A stretch of 64,000 nt of DNA, from positions 868,001 to 932,000 of the forward strand of contig RCZF01000001.1 in NCBI GenBank assembly GCA_006438735.1. The letters are read 5' to 3'. Below are positions 48,057-56,856 of the stretch, in pieces. How positions within the stretch are numbered: position 1 is the stretch's first letter; every line of letters starts with the position of its first letter. Position numbers and translations under genes: made by a program. This stretch comes from Sphingomonas koreensis (GTDB lineage: Bacteria; Pseudomonadota; Alphaproteobacteria; Sphingomonadales; Sphingomonadaceae). Below the pieces are notes generated by a model. It worked only from the letters and a program-made list of their open reading frames with translations, had not been told where the DNA came from and ran no database searches.

Positions 48057-48790
48057 GACTGGTCGTCCTTCGTCTGTCGCCGCGCGCCAGAGGGAGGTTG
48101 AACCCGAGCGCCCTCATGGCGCTCCCAAAGGTCCGGCCTCCGTAGCCGTGTATCGGTCTCGGCCTGGCTTTTGCGCCATGCCTCGATCTTCGCATGATCC
48201 CCCGATCGCAGCACTTCGGGGATCGTGCGCCCTTCCCACATTTGCGGTCGGGTATAATGCGGGTATTCGAGCAGCCCGGTTTCGAAGCTCTCGTCCACGC
48301 CGCTTGAAGCCGCGCCCATTACGCCGGGGAGCAGGCGAATGCAAGCGTCGAGCAGCACCAGCGCGCCCATCTCGCCACCCGACAGGATATAGTCGCCGAT
48401 CGACACTTGTTCGATCGCGCGCGCCTCGAACAGCCGCTCGTCGAATCCTTCGAAGCGGCCACAGAGGACCGTCGCACCCGGGCCAGCTGCCAACGCGCGC
48501 ACCCTCGCCTGGCTGAGCGGTGCACCGCGCGGCGTCATTGCCAGCACCGGGGCGTCGCTGGCCACGCTATCGAGCGCCGCCGCGACGACATCGGCGCGCA
48601 GCACCATCCCCGCCCCGCCGCCCGCCGGCGTGTCATCGACCGTGCGATGCTTGTCGGTCGCGAAATCGCGGATCTGGACGGTGTCGAGCGACCAGCGCTG
48701 TTCCGCCAGCGCGCGCCCGGCGAGCGAATGGCCGAGCGGCCCGGGAAACATGTCCGGGTAAAGCGTCAGCACTGTGGCGCGCCAGGTCAT
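48053..48790 (-). CDS. trmD: tRNA (guanosine(37)-N1)-methyltransferase
   Basis: A 245-residue SPOUT methyltransferase that makes m1G37 to prevent frameshifting. [50 protein letters not shown] and the knot [21 protein letters not shown] are present. The start at 48790 overlaps the vapC stop as ATGA. The normal upstream neighbour, rimM, is displaced by vapBC and an opposite-strand gene. Confidence 0.97.
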   Translation of the reverse strand: MTWRATVLTLYPDMFPGPLGHSLAGRALAEQRWSLDTVQIRDFATDKHRTVDDTPAGGGAGMVLRADVVAAALDSVASDAPVLAMTPRGAPLSQARVRALAAGPGATVLCGRFEGFDERLFEARAIEQVSIGDYILSGGEMGALVLLDACIRLLPGVMGAASSGVDESFETGLLEYPHYTRPQMWEGRTIPEVLRSGDHAKIEAWRKSQAETDTRLRRPDLWERHEGARVQPPSGARRQTKDDQS

Positions 48791-49176
48791 AGCGGCAGCG
48801 TCCAATTCTCGACCTTGAGCTTTGGCACATCGGCAAAGTCGCGTTCGTTGTTGGTGACCAGCGCAAGACCCAAAGCGAGGGCGTGAGCGGCAATCAGCCG
48901 ATCAAAACTGCCCCGCTTGAACGGCACGTCGCGGTAGGCGCTTGCTGCCGAAACGTCGAACGGCAAAACGGGAAAAAACCCGAACAGCCGTTCTGCGCGC
49001 CGTTCCCGGTCGTGATCGTCACGGGCGACGCCGCGCATGACTTCCGCAAAGGATATCGCCGAAACGACGATCGCGCCCGGCGACTGCCGTTCAAGTCGCG
49101 TGCGCAACGCGCTGATCCGTCCTTCCAGGATGTAGATGCAGACATTCGTATCGAGCAGATAGGCGGGGTCAGTCAC
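48787..49176 (-). CDS. vapC: VapC-type PIN-domain ribonuclease toxin
   Basis: A 129-residue PIN-domain protein. Acidic metal ligands are D9 in YLLDTN, E45 in SFAEVMRG, D92 in FDRLIAAHA and D113 in TNNERDF. VapC toxins cleave tRNA or rRNA when unpaired from VapB. The start lies inside vapB (8-base overlap) and the stop overlaps trmD, so the pair is coupled to a housekeeping operon. Confidence 0.92.
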   Translation of the reverse strand: MTDPAYLLDTNVCIYILEGRISALRTRLERQSPGAIVVSAISFAEVMRGVARDDHDRERRAERLFGFFPVLPFDVSAASAYRDVPFKRGSFDRLIAAHALALGLALVTNNERDFADVPKLKVENWTLPL

Positions 49177-49444
49177 GCTTCAGCAGCTTTCCTTCCCAGT
49201 CGAGTTCGCGCGGCTCCATGATACGCTCCTCGGGCGTCAACGGCTTCAGGTCGGGGATCGACCCCCAAATTCCCGTCAGATCGATGCGCTCTGGCGTTGC
49301 CTCCGCCGGCTCGAAAGCGAATTTCCCGCCCTCCTCGCGCAGCACCATCTCTTCGCCGTCTTTCAAGCCGAGCGCCTTGGGCAGCCGCAGAGCGACCGAA
49401 TTGCCGGACTTGAACACTTTCGCGCGATACTCCTTGGTCATCAT
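49169..49444 (-). CDS. vapB: VapB-type AbrB/MazE-fold antitoxin
   Basis: A 91-residue antitoxin. The N-terminal swapped-hairpin DNA-binding domain is YRAKVFKSGNSVALRLPKALGLKDGEEMVL, with a C-terminal arm that would wrap VapC. Two adjacent ATGs exist (49444 and 49441); the second has better spacing from GGAGG. Two copies of a GTATATACGG element lie just upstream, consistent with autoregulation. Confidence 0.9.
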   Translation of the reverse strand: MMTKEYRAKVFKSGNSVALRLPKALGLKDGEEMVLREEGGKFAFEPAEATPERIDLTGIWGSIPDLKPLTPEERIMEPRELDWEGKLLKRD

Positions 49445-49449
49445 CGCCT

Positions 49450-49474
49450 CCGTATATACGGCATGTATATACGG
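49450..49474. promoter_or_regulatory. Repeated GTATATACGG element at the vapB start
   Basis: CCGTATATACGG (49450-49461) is a perfect palindrome, and a second GTATATACGG copy (49465-49474) follows at a 13-base offset. They sit 6-30 bases upstream of the vapB start in otherwise G/C-rich DNA. This is the expected position for VapBC autorepressor binding and a -10 region. Confidence 0.65.
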
Positions 49475-49518
49475 CGGGCGGGCGGCGGCGCAAGGAACGA
49501 AAGGCCTAGACGCGCGCT

Positions 49519-50448
49519 ATGAGCGCGATGAGCGAGGGTGAAACGATCGATTGCCTGATCGTCGGCGCAGGCCCGGCCGGGCTCACCGCGGCGATTTATC
49601 TCACGCGCTTTCACCTGACAACGCGGCTGATCGATGCAGGGGGCAGTCGCGCGGCGCTGATCCCCCGCACGCATAATCACGCTGGCTATCCCGGTGGTAT
49701 CAGCGGGACGGACCTGCTCGGTCGCATGCGCGCGCAGGCGGCCGAATTCGGCGCCCATGTAACGCCGGGCAAGATCGACCGGCTGAGCCGCGACGGCAAC
49801 CTGTTCATCGCTCATCTCGGCGACCGGCCAATCGCTGCGCGATCGGTGTTGCTGGCGACCGGCGTCGTCAACAATCGGCCCAGAATGGCGGCGGACGCGC
49901 ACGACGACGCATTGCAGCGCGGCCTGCTGCGCTATTGCCCGATCTGCGACGGCTTCGAGGTGACCGACAAACGCATCGGCGTGATCGGCACGACCGATCA
50001 CGGCGCTAACGAGGCCCGGTTCTTGCGGATGTACAGCAAAGATGTGACGCTGATCTCGCCTGACGGGCCGCATGACCTGTCGACCGAGGATGAGGCCGAT
50101 CTTACCGCGCTCGGCGTGGTGATTACGCAAGGACCGTGCGAGCCGCTCCACATCGATGGCGATCGCATCGTCGCCCGCGTGCCCGATGGCGAACTCGCCT
50201 TCGACAGCATCTACCCCGCACTCGGCTCGGTCATCCGATCCGAACTCGCCGTCGCGCTCGGTGCGAACGCTACCGATGATGGCTGCCTCGAAGTTGACGC
50301 CCATCAGCGCACCAGCATCGCCGGCCTTTACGCGGCCGGGGACGTCGCCAAGGGGCTCGATCAGATCAGCCACGCGATGGGCGAGGCTGGCGTGGCGGCG
50401 ACCACGATCCGCAACGATCTCGCCGAAAAACGCGTTCTCGCGCGCTGA
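49519..50448 (+). CDS. Thioredoxin-reductase-like FAD/NAD(P) oxidoreductase
   Basis: A 309-residue flavoprotein. The FAD motif is CLIVGAGPAGLTAAIYL, the redox pair Cys-x2-Cys is in YCPICDGFEV, and the C-terminal FAD block is GLYAAGDVAKGLDQISHAMGEAGVAA. The NAD(P) motif is degenerate: GVIGTTDHGANEA instead of GxGxxA. It may therefore use an unusual electron donor or have lost NADPH binding. It lies on the opposite strand within the rimM-trmD gap and its stop abuts the rimM stop. Confidence 0.88.
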   Translation: MSAMSEGETIDCLIVGAGPAGLTAAIYLTRFHLTTRLIDAGGSRAALIPRTHNHAGYPGGISGTDLLGRMRAQAAEFGAHVTPGKIDRLSRDGNLFIAHLGDRPIAARSVLLATGVVNNRPRMAADAHDDALQRGLLRYCPICDGFEVTDKRIGVIGTTDHGANEARFLRMYSKDVTLISPDGPHDLSTEDEADLTALGVVITQGPCEPLHIDGDRIVARVPDGELAFDSIYPALGSVIRSELAVALGANATDDGCLEVDAHQRTSIAGLYAAGDVAKGLDQISHAMGEAGVAATTIRNDLAEKRVLAR

Positions 50449-50913
50449 TCAGTCGAGATAAGCCGCGGGTATGATCGCGACGTCGCCGATCTCGCTGTGC
50501 GCCACCGGGACCATGAACCGCGCGCCGCCCGGCCTTTCGATTTCGAGAATATCGCCGGCGCCGAAATTATCGACGGTAACGACGGTGCCGACCGGCTCGC
50601 CCGCGTCGCTCTCCACCGAAAGCCCGATCAGATCGACGTGATAATATTCACCGTCCTCGAGCGGCGGCAGCGACGATCGCGGCACCGTCAGCGTCGTGCC
50701 GCGAAGCTTTTCCGCCGCATTGCGATCACTCACTTCGGCAAAACGCGCGATCGTGCCGTTGCTGCCGGCACGCGCGGATTTGAGCGTCAGCGCGCCGCCG
50801 TTGAAGACGCGATAGGGCGTGAGGTCTTCGGTGAAGAGTTTTAGCCGGACCTCCCCCGTCACACCGTGCGCGCCGATAACGGCGGCCAGCGTGACGGGAG
50901 AATCGCCGGGCAT
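50449..50913 (-). CDS. rimM: Ribosome maturation factor RimM
   Basis: A 154-residue RimM, needed for 30S assembly near S19. It has AAVIGAHGVTGEVRLKLFTED at the start, and the PRC-barrel part reads EDGEYYHVDLIGLSVESDAGEPVGTV followed by GAGDILEI. Its ATG shares one base with the rpsP stop (TGATG). Confidence 0.95.
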   Translation of the reverse strand: MPGDSPVTLAAVIGAHGVTGEVRLKLFTEDLTPYRVFNGGALTLKSARAGSNGTIARFAEVSDRNAAEKLRGTTLTVPRSSLPPLEDGEYYHVDLIGLSVESDAGEPVGTVVTVDNFGAGDILEIERPGGARFMVPVAHSEIGDVAIIPAAYLD

Positions 50914-51557
50914 CAGCCCTCGGCCGGCGCCTGGGCGGACTCGCCTTCGGCGGCCTTGACGTCGTCGCCGGCGTCGCTGTTCGGCGTCGCCTCATTGGCC
51001 TCGGCCGACGGCGTCTCTTCAGCAGCGGCCTCGGCGACCTTCTCGGCTTCCGGCGTCGGCTCTTGGGTTGCGGCTTCGACCTCGGCGGCGACCACCGCCT
51101 CGGCTTCCTCGTTCGAGCCTTCCGCCGGCGCTGCGCTTTGTTCGACAGCCGCTTCCTCGGCGACGGGCTCAGGCTCGGGCGCCGGCGCGTTCTTCGCCTC
51201 CTCGGCGGCGGCTTCGGCGGCCTTCACCTTCTCGGCACGCTCTTCGGCGCGCTCGGTGGCCTTCTCGCCCGGCTTGCCCTTGTTGGGGTTGCTGCGCGCG
51301 GCGCGCTCACGAATGCCGGCGGCATCGAGAAAGCGGGCGACACGGTCGGTCGGCTGCGCGCCCACGCTCAGCCAATGCTTGGCGCGGTCGCCGTCGAGCT
51401 TGATCCGCTCGTCCGAATCCTTCGCCAGCAGCGGGTTGTAGGTGCCGAGCTTCTCGATGAACCGGCCATCGCGCGGGCTGCGCGCGTCGGCGACGACGAT
51501 ACGATAATACGGACGCTTCTTGGAGCCGCCACGCGACAAACGAATGCTGAGTGCCAT
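50913..51557 (-). CDS. rpsP: 30S ribosomal protein S16 with long acidic/Ala tail
   Basis: The first ~85 residues are normal S16 ([51 protein letters not shown]). The remaining ~125 residues are a low-complexity Ala/Glu/Pro-rich tail, giving 214 residues versus 80-90 in most bacteria. Some alphaproteobacteria carry S16 tails, but this one is long. It begins the ffh-side part of the classical operon and is followed directly by rimM. Confidence 0.95.
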   Translation of the reverse strand: MALSIRLSRGGSKKRPYYRIVVADARSPRDGRFIEKLGTYNPLLAKDSDERIKLDGDRAKHWLSVGAQPTDRVARFLDAAGIRERAARSNPNKGKPGEKATERAEERAEKVKAAEAAAEEAKNAPAPEPEPVAEEAAVEQSAAPAEGSNEEAEAVVAAEVEAATQEPTPEAEKVAEAAAEETPSAEANEATPNSDAGDDVKAAEGESAQAPAEG

Positions 51558-51601
51558 GATCTAGTCTTTCCTTGTTTCAAACGGTTGGAGACGCCGCAGC
51601 G

Positions 51602-53083
51602 TTACTTTTTCTTCTTGTTCATTAGATTGGCGAGTTCGGGCGGAATGCCGCCACCGCCGGGCAGGCCGGGCAAGCCGCCGCCCATCTTTCCCATCGCTTC
51701 GCCCATGTCGGGGCCACCGAGCGCATTGCCCAAGCCGCCCATGCCGCCTTTGCCGAGCATCGCCATCATGCCCTTCAGCCCGCCCATCTTGCGGATCTTC
51801 TTCATCGCGGTGGCCATTTCCTGATGCATCTTGAGCAGCTTGTTGAGCTCCTGCACCGTCGTCCCCGATCCCTTGGCGACGCGGATCTTGCGCTTGGCGT
51901 TGAGGACTTCGGGCTTGGCGCGCTCCTTGATCGTCATCGAGGTGATCATCGCGTCCATGCGGACGAGGATCTTCTCGTCGACCGCGCCGGAATTCATCGC
52001 CGCCTGCGCCTTCTTCATGCCGGGGATCATGCCGGCGAGCGCGCCGAGACCGCCCATGTTGCGCATCTGCTGCAGCTGCGCGCGAAGATCGTTCATGTCG
52101 AACTGACCCTTGGCCAGCTTCGCCGCCATCTTCTCGGCGTCTTCCTGCTGGATCGATTCGGCGGCGCGCTCGACCAGGCTGACGACGTCGCCCATGCCGA
52201 GGATGCGGCCGGCCACCCGGCTCGGATGAAACGCCTCGATTGCATCGAGCTTTTCGCCGGTGCCGGCAAATTTGATCGGCTTGCCGGTGACGGCGCGCAT
52301 GGAGAGCGCCGCGCCGCCACGCGCATCGCCATCCATCCGCGTCAGCACCACGCCGGTCAGCGGCACCTGTTCGGAAAAGCGTTGCGCGACGTTGACCGCG
52401 TCCTGCCCGGTCAGCGCATCGACGACGAGCAGAATTTCGGCGGGCGTGGCGACATCGGCGACCGCCTGCATTTCCGCCATCAACGCCTGATCGACATGAA
52501 GTCGGCCGGCGGTGTCGAGCATCAGCACGTCAAAGCCCTGCAACTTCGCCGCCTGCATCGCGCGCCGGGCGATATCGACCGGCTGTTGACCCTGGACGAT
52601 CGGCAGCGTCGCCACGTCGGCCTGCGTGCCGAGCGTCGCCAGCTGCTCCTGCGCCGCCGGACGATTGACGTCGAGCGACGCCATCAGCACCTTCTTGCGG
52701 TCGCGGCCCGACAGCCGTTTGGCGATCTTCGCGGTGGTCGTCGTCTTGCCCGAACCCTGCAGGCCGACCATCATCACCACCGCGGGCGGCGTCACGTCGA
52801 GATGCAGCTCGGATTCGTCCGAGCCGAGCATTTCGGTCAGCGCGTCGCTGACGATCTTGACGACCTGCTGCCCCGGCGTGACCGAGCGCAGCACGTTCTG
52901 GCCGACCGCCAGTTCGGTGACCTTGTCGGTGAAGTCGCGCGCGACCGGCAACGCGACGTCGGCCTCGAGCAGCGCGACGCGAACCTCGCGCATCGCCGAG
53001 CGCACATCCGCCTCGGTCAACGCGCCACGGCCCCGCAGACGGTCGAAAACGCCGCCAAGCCGGTCGCTCAAACTGTCGAACAT
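51602..53083 (-). CDS. ffh: Signal recognition particle protein Ffh (SRP54)
   Basis: A 493-residue GTPase that pairs with 4.5S RNA to target nascent membrane proteins. The N domain is followed by the G domain (GLQGSGKTTTTAKIAKRL, DTAGRLHVD, LTRMDGDARGGAALS). The Met/Gly-rich M domain ends GGMGGLGNALGGPDMGEAMGK. Its receptor FtsY is encoded in this window too. 44 bases separate it from rpsP. Confidence 0.97.
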   Translation of the reverse strand: MFDSLSDRLGGVFDRLRGRGALTEADVRSAMREVRVALLEADVALPVARDFTDKVTELAVGQNVLRSVTPGQQVVKIVSDALTEMLGSDESELHLDVTPPAVVMMVGLQGSGKTTTTAKIAKRLSGRDRKKVLMASLDVNRPAAQEQLATLGTQADVATLPIVQGQQPVDIARRAMQAAKLQGFDVLMLDTAGRLHVDQALMAEMQAVADVATPAEILLVVDALTGQDAVNVAQRFSEQVPLTGVVLTRMDGDARGGAALSMRAVTGKPIKFAGTGEKLDAIEAFHPSRVAGRILGMGDVVSLVERAAESIQQEDAEKMAAKLAKGQFDMNDLRAQLQQMRNMGGLGALAGMIPGMKKAQAAMNSGAVDEKILVRMDAMITSMTIKERAKPEVLNAKRKIRVAKGSGTTVQELNKLLKMHQEMATAMKKIRKMGGLKGMMAMLGKGGMGGLGNALGGPDMGEAMGKMGGGLPGLPGGGGIPPELANLMNKKKK

Positions 53084-53309
53084 CGCGTTACCTCACATCG
53101 CTTTTCCGCAAAACGCAAAATGCGCCGGCGGGCGAAACCTCGCCGGCCAGCGGACGCCCTCAGGCGCGCTCAGATCGCGTTCGTATAACGGAACGTTGCC
53201 GCGCGCCCTAGCCTATCACCTGTTCGATGGCAACCCGCTCGGCTTAACCCGATCTATACGCTTGCTGTGGGAGAATCGTCACCAGACCAGTATATTGGGG
53301 GCGGATCGC

Positions 53310-54938
53310 GTGGCGTCGACACCATATCAGAACAGCGATCGCCCCAAGGCGGGGCGTGACGATCTCGTCACCGGCGCGATCACCGTCGCGGCGATTCTAC
53401 TGTTCGTCGGCACCGGCAGCGCCGTTCTGTCGAACATCCTGAAGCAGTATCTGTCGGGTGGCCCGGCCCCCGATCAAACGCTGGTCATCGCGCTGTTGCT
53501 CAACGTCGCGCTGATCCTGCTCGGCTGGCGGCGGCATACCATGCTGTCCAGCGAGTTGTTGGTCAGTGCCGCCGCCGAAGAACGCGCGCAGCAGCTCGCC
53601 GCGCGCGATCCGCTCACCGGCTTCCTCAATCGCCGCTCGTTTCCCGAAGAAGGCGCCGCGCTGCTCACGCAGACGACGCGCAAGACCAAGGCGGTGGCGA
53701 TGATCATGCTCGATCTCGATCACTTCAAGACCGTCAACGACATGCACGGCCACGCCACCGGCGACGCGCTGCTCCGCCATGTCGCCGACGAGATCGGCGC
53801 CGCGATGCCCTCGGTCGCGCTGGTCGCGCGGTTCGGCGGCGACGAATTCGCCTGCGCTTTCCAGTTCGAGCCCGATCATCCCGATACCGTCGAACGCATC
53901 GCGGAACGGCTGGTCTCGCGGCTCGCCCAGCCATTCACGACCGACGGGTTGCAGCTCCACGTCACCGCCTCGCTCGGCATCGCGCGATCCGATTTCGATT
54001 GCAGCGGGATCGACGGGCTGATGCGCAGCGCCGATATCGCAATGTATGCCGCCAAGAAATCGGGCCGTAACCGGTTCGCCTGGTTCGACCAGTCGATGGA
54101 GCGCGAGCTTCAGGCGCGCAACGAGCTAGAGTCGGGGCTGCGCACGGCGATCCCTGCAAAGCAGATTATTCCGTATTTCGAACAGCAAGTCGATCTAACG
54201 ACCGGGCGGCTCTATGGCTTCGAAGTCCTTGCGCGTTGGGATCACCCGACGCACGGGCTGATCCCACCCGATCAGTTCATCCCGATCGCCGAGGAAACCG
54301 GCATGATCGCCGAGCTGTCGCTATCGATCATGCGTCAGGCGTTCGATGCGGCGCGCGATTGGGATCATGCGCTGACGCTGTCGATCAACATCTCGCCATG
54401 GCAGCTGCGCGATCCGTGGCTGGCACAAAAGATCATCAAGGTACTCACCGAAACCGGCTTCCCGGCGAGCCGCCTCGAAATCGAGATCACCGAAAGCGCG
54501 CTGTTCGACAATCTGGCGCTGGCGCAATCGATCGTCGGCAGCCTGAAGAACCAGGGCGTGCGGCTGGCGCTCGACGATTTCGGCACCGGCTATTCATCGC
54601 TGGCGCATCTGCGCGCGCTGCCGTTCGATCGCATCAAGATCGATCGCAGCTTCGTCACCTCGATCAACGAAAATGCCGAGAGTGCGGCGATCGTCAACGC
54701 CATCACCCGGCTCGGCGACAGCCTCAACCTGCCGATCACCGCGGAAGGCATCGAGGACGCCGCGATCGAGGAGCGGCTGCGCGCGCTCGGCTGCTCCAAG
54801 GGCCAGGGCTGGCTCTATGGCCGTCCGCTCAGCGCCGCCAATGCGCGCCGTCATCTCGCCGAACGCCGGCTGCTCCATGCCGAGCCCGCGCCAGCGGCGA
54901 GCTCCGATACCGTCACCAACCAGCGCCTGGCTGGTTGA
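53310..54938 (+). CDS. GGDEF/EAL c-di-GMP enzyme with two membrane segments
   Basis: A 542-residue protein. Two N-terminal hydrophobic helices (TGAITVAAILLFVGTGSAVL and LVIALLLNVALILLGW) precede GGDEF (residues 176-180, in RFGGDEFACAF) and an EAL domain. The EAL domain has FEVLARWDHP for the signature (E-V-L, about residue 305), ITESALFDN, LDDFGTGYSSL and the late AEGIED. No RxxD inhibitory site precedes GGDEF. Both diguanylate cyclase and phosphodiesterase residues look intact. I chose GTG at 53310 with a G-rich site upstream; the open frame further upstream is antisense to ffh. Confidence 0.9.
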   Translation: MASTPYQNSDRPKAGRDDLVTGAITVAAILLFVGTGSAVLSNILKQYLSGGPAPDQTLVIALLLNVALILLGWRRHTMLSSELLVSAAAEERAQQLAARDPLTGFLNRRSFPEEGAALLTQTTRKTKAVAMIMLDLDHFKTVNDMHGHATGDALLRHVADEIGAAMPSVALVARFGGDEFACAFQFEPDHPDTVERIAERLVSRLAQPFTTDGLQLHVTASLGIARSDFDCSGIDGLMRSADIAMYAAKKSGRNRFAWFDQSMERELQARNELESGLRTAIPAKQIIPYFEQQVDLTTGRLYGFEVLARWDHPTHGLIPPDQFIPIAEETGMIAELSLSIMRQAFDAARDWDHALTLSINISPWQLRDPWLAQKIIKVLTETGFPASRLEIEITESALFDNLALAQSIVGSLKNQGVRLALDDFGTGYSSLAHLRALPFDRIKIDRSFVTSINENAESAAIVNAITRLGDSLNLPITAEGIEDAAIEERLRALGCSKGQGWLYGRPLSAANARRHLAERRLLHAEPAPAASSDTVTNQRLAG

Positions 54939-54969
54939 GATAAGCCCGCTCCGCCGGGGTCGATGCCCG

Positions 54970-55491
54970 TCAAAGGGCGGCGTTGCGTGACGGAAAACGA
55001 CCGAACCGATCGATCACCGCGCGGTGCGCCTTGGCGAAATAGAGGTTTTCCGGCTGGCCGAGCCGCGCGAAGCAATCGGCGCTGAGTGCCTGCTCTTCGC
55101 GGTCCTCGGCGTGCATCAGCGGCATATAGAGAAACGCGCGCCGCTCGGGCGGCACCAGAGCATCCCACCCGCGCGCGATCGCCAAATGCGTCAGATCGAG
55201 CGCAAGCCCGTCGGCCGCGAATGCCTGCGCGCGGTCGCGGTGGATGTTGCGTGAGAATTGATCGAGCAGGATGACCGCGGCGAGCAGCGTGTCCGGATCA
55301 TCCCGCCAGCCGGCGGCGTCAACCGCCAACACCGCATCGCGCAGCGCGCCGAACCGACCGGCAATGGCGCGGTCGAGCGCTTCGTCCCTGGCGAACCATT
55401 TGTCTTCGGGCGTCTCGTCGAACCAGAAGGCCAGCACCGCGCGCGCTGCCGCATGGACTTCGCCCGGCGCTGTCCCTAGATCGTCGGCCAT
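54970..55491 (-). CDS. DUF924 family protein
   Basis: A 173-residue soluble helical protein. AVLAFWFDETPEDKWFARDEALDRAIAGRFG, LLDQFSRNIHRD, FLYMPLMHAEDREEQ and AKAHRAVIDRFGRFPSRNAAL are the DUF924 landmarks. The family folds like TPR helices, but its biochemical role is unknown. It is divergent from mtaB with about 27 bases between starts. Confidence 0.9.
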   Translation of the reverse strand: MADDLGTAPGEVHAAARAVLAFWFDETPEDKWFARDEALDRAIAGRFGALRDAVLAVDAAGWRDDPDTLLAAVILLDQFSRNIHRDRAQAFAADGLALDLTHLAIARGWDALVPPERRAFLYMPLMHAEDREEQALSADCFARLGQPENLYFAKAHRAVIDRFGRFPSRNAAL

Positions 55492-55518
55492 GTGCTGCCT
55501 CCCCTCGCCTGTCGTCGC

Positions 55519-56856
55519 GTGACCGGGCCAGATATCATCAATCTCGGCTGCCGGCTCAACCTCGCGGAGGGCGAGACGATCCGCACGCTGCTGGGCGCGC
55601 GTGATACGATCGTCGTCAACAGCTGCGCGGTGACCAATCAGGCGGTGCGCCAGACGCGCCAGGCGATCCGCCGCGCCCGCCGCGCGCGGCCCGAGGCGGA
55701 GTTAATCGTCACCGGCTGCGCTGCGCAGATCGATCCAGCGAGCTTCGCGGCGATGCCCGAGGTGACTCGCGTCATCGGCAATGGCGAGAAGCTCTCGTCG
55801 CAAGCCTGGGAAGCTTACGACCCGGTCCTCGTCGGCGACATCATGCAGGTGCGCGAGACCGCGCCGCATCTCGCCACTAGCTTCGACGGCCATGCCCGCG
55901 CCTTCGTCGAGGTGCAGAACGGCTGCGATCACCGCTGCACCTTCTGCACGATCCCGCTCGGCCGCGGCAACAGCCGCTCGGTCCCGGCTGGCGCGGTGAT
56001 CGACCGGATCGCGATGCTGGTCGACGGCGGCCACCGCGAGGTCGTGCTGACCGGCGTCGATCTGACCAGCTACGGCCCCGATCTGCCCGGCGCGCCCAGC
56101 CTCGGCCAACTCGTCGAGCGCATCCTGTCGCACGTTCCCAAGCTCGAACGGCTGCGCCTGTCTTCGCTCGATTCGATCGAGATCGACGACCGGCTGTTCG
56201 CGCTGATCACGCAAGAGCCGCGCGTGATGCCGCATCTCCACCTCTCGCTCCAGGCCGGCGACGACATGGTGCTCAAGCGGATGAAGCGCCGCCACGGCCG
56301 CGCGCAATCAGTGGCGATCGTCGAGCGGCTCAAGGCGGCCCGCCCCGAGATCGCGATCGGCGCCGATCTGATCGCCGGCTTTCCGACCGAAACCGAGGCG
56401 ATGTTCGCCAATACGCTGGCGCTGATCGACGATTGCGACATCGTCCACGCGCACATCTTCCCTTATTCCTCGCGCGACGGCACGCCGGCCGCGCGGATGC
56501 CGCAAGTCGAACCGGAAACGCGCAAGGCCCGGGCGGCAACGCTGCGCGCGGCGGCAGCGGCGCGGCGGGCGGCGTGGCTTGCCGGCCTCGTCGGCTCGGA
56601 ACAGCAGGTGCTGGTCGAGCGGCCCGGCGATCGCGGCCACGCGGGCAATTTCGCCGACGTTCGGCTTGATCGCGTTTACGAAGTCGGCGCTGTGCTAGCT
56701 CTCACCATCATCGGCCTCAGCGACGGTATCCTGACCTTCTCCCGTCATCCCCGCGAAAGCGGGGACCCATCTCCTCCCGCTGGTTTCAAGACCGACGATA
56801 ACGAGATGGGCCCCCGCTTTCGCGGGGGTGACGTAGCAAGCAAAGTAATCGCATGA
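55519..56856 (+). CDS. mtaB: MtaB-type tRNA methylthiotransferase with repeat-derived tail
   Basis: A 445-residue radical-SAM enzyme adding a methylthio group to t6A37 of tRNA. Cluster 2 cysteines are C11 (NLGCRLN), C36 (NSCAVTN) and C67 (VTGCAAQ); the radical SAM cysteines are C136, C140 and C143 in CDHRCTFC. A TRAM-like region precedes the end. The last ~38 residues (from SRHPRESGDP to the stop) are translated from a palindromic intergenic repeat, so the C-terminus is aberrant. The stop overlaps ftsY as ATGA. GTG at 55519 is used as start. Confidence 0.9.
   Translation: MTGPDIINLGCRLNLAEGETIRTLLGARDTIVVNSCAVTNQAVRQTRQAIRRARRARPEAELIVTGCAAQIDPASFAAMPEVTRVIGNGEKLSSQAWEAYDPVLVGDIMQVRETAPHLATSFDGHARAFVEVQNGCDHRCTFCTIPLGRGNSRSVPAGAVIDRIAMLVDGGHREVVLTGVDLTSYGPDLPGAPSLGQLVERILSHVPKLERLRLSSLDSIEIDDRLFALITQEPRVMPHLHLSLQAGDDMVLKRMKRRHGRAQSVAIVERLKAARPEIAIGADLIAGFPTETEAMFANTLALIDDCDIVHAHIFPYSSRDGTPAARMPQVEPETRKARAATLRAAAAARRAAWLAGLVGSEQQVLVERPGDRGHAGNFADVRLDRVYEVGAVLALTIIGLSDGILTFSRHPRESGDPSPPAGFKTDDNEMGPRFRGGDVASKVIA
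56743..56833. repeat. Palindromic repeat inside the mtaB 3' end
   Basis: Arms 56743-56773 and 56803-56833 are inverse copies (two mismatches over 31 bases) around a 29-base spacer. Their core is the CCCGCGAAAGCGGGGACCC piece. The repeat is in frame with mtaB and is therefore translated. A second copy lies at 58491-58560. Confidence 0.9.

Noticed and set aside
53084..53309. A longer N-terminus for the GGDEF/EAL protein
   Set aside because: The frame is open back to 52626, but that part is antisense to ffh and lacks protein-like composition; the GTG at 53310 directly precedes the first membrane helices.
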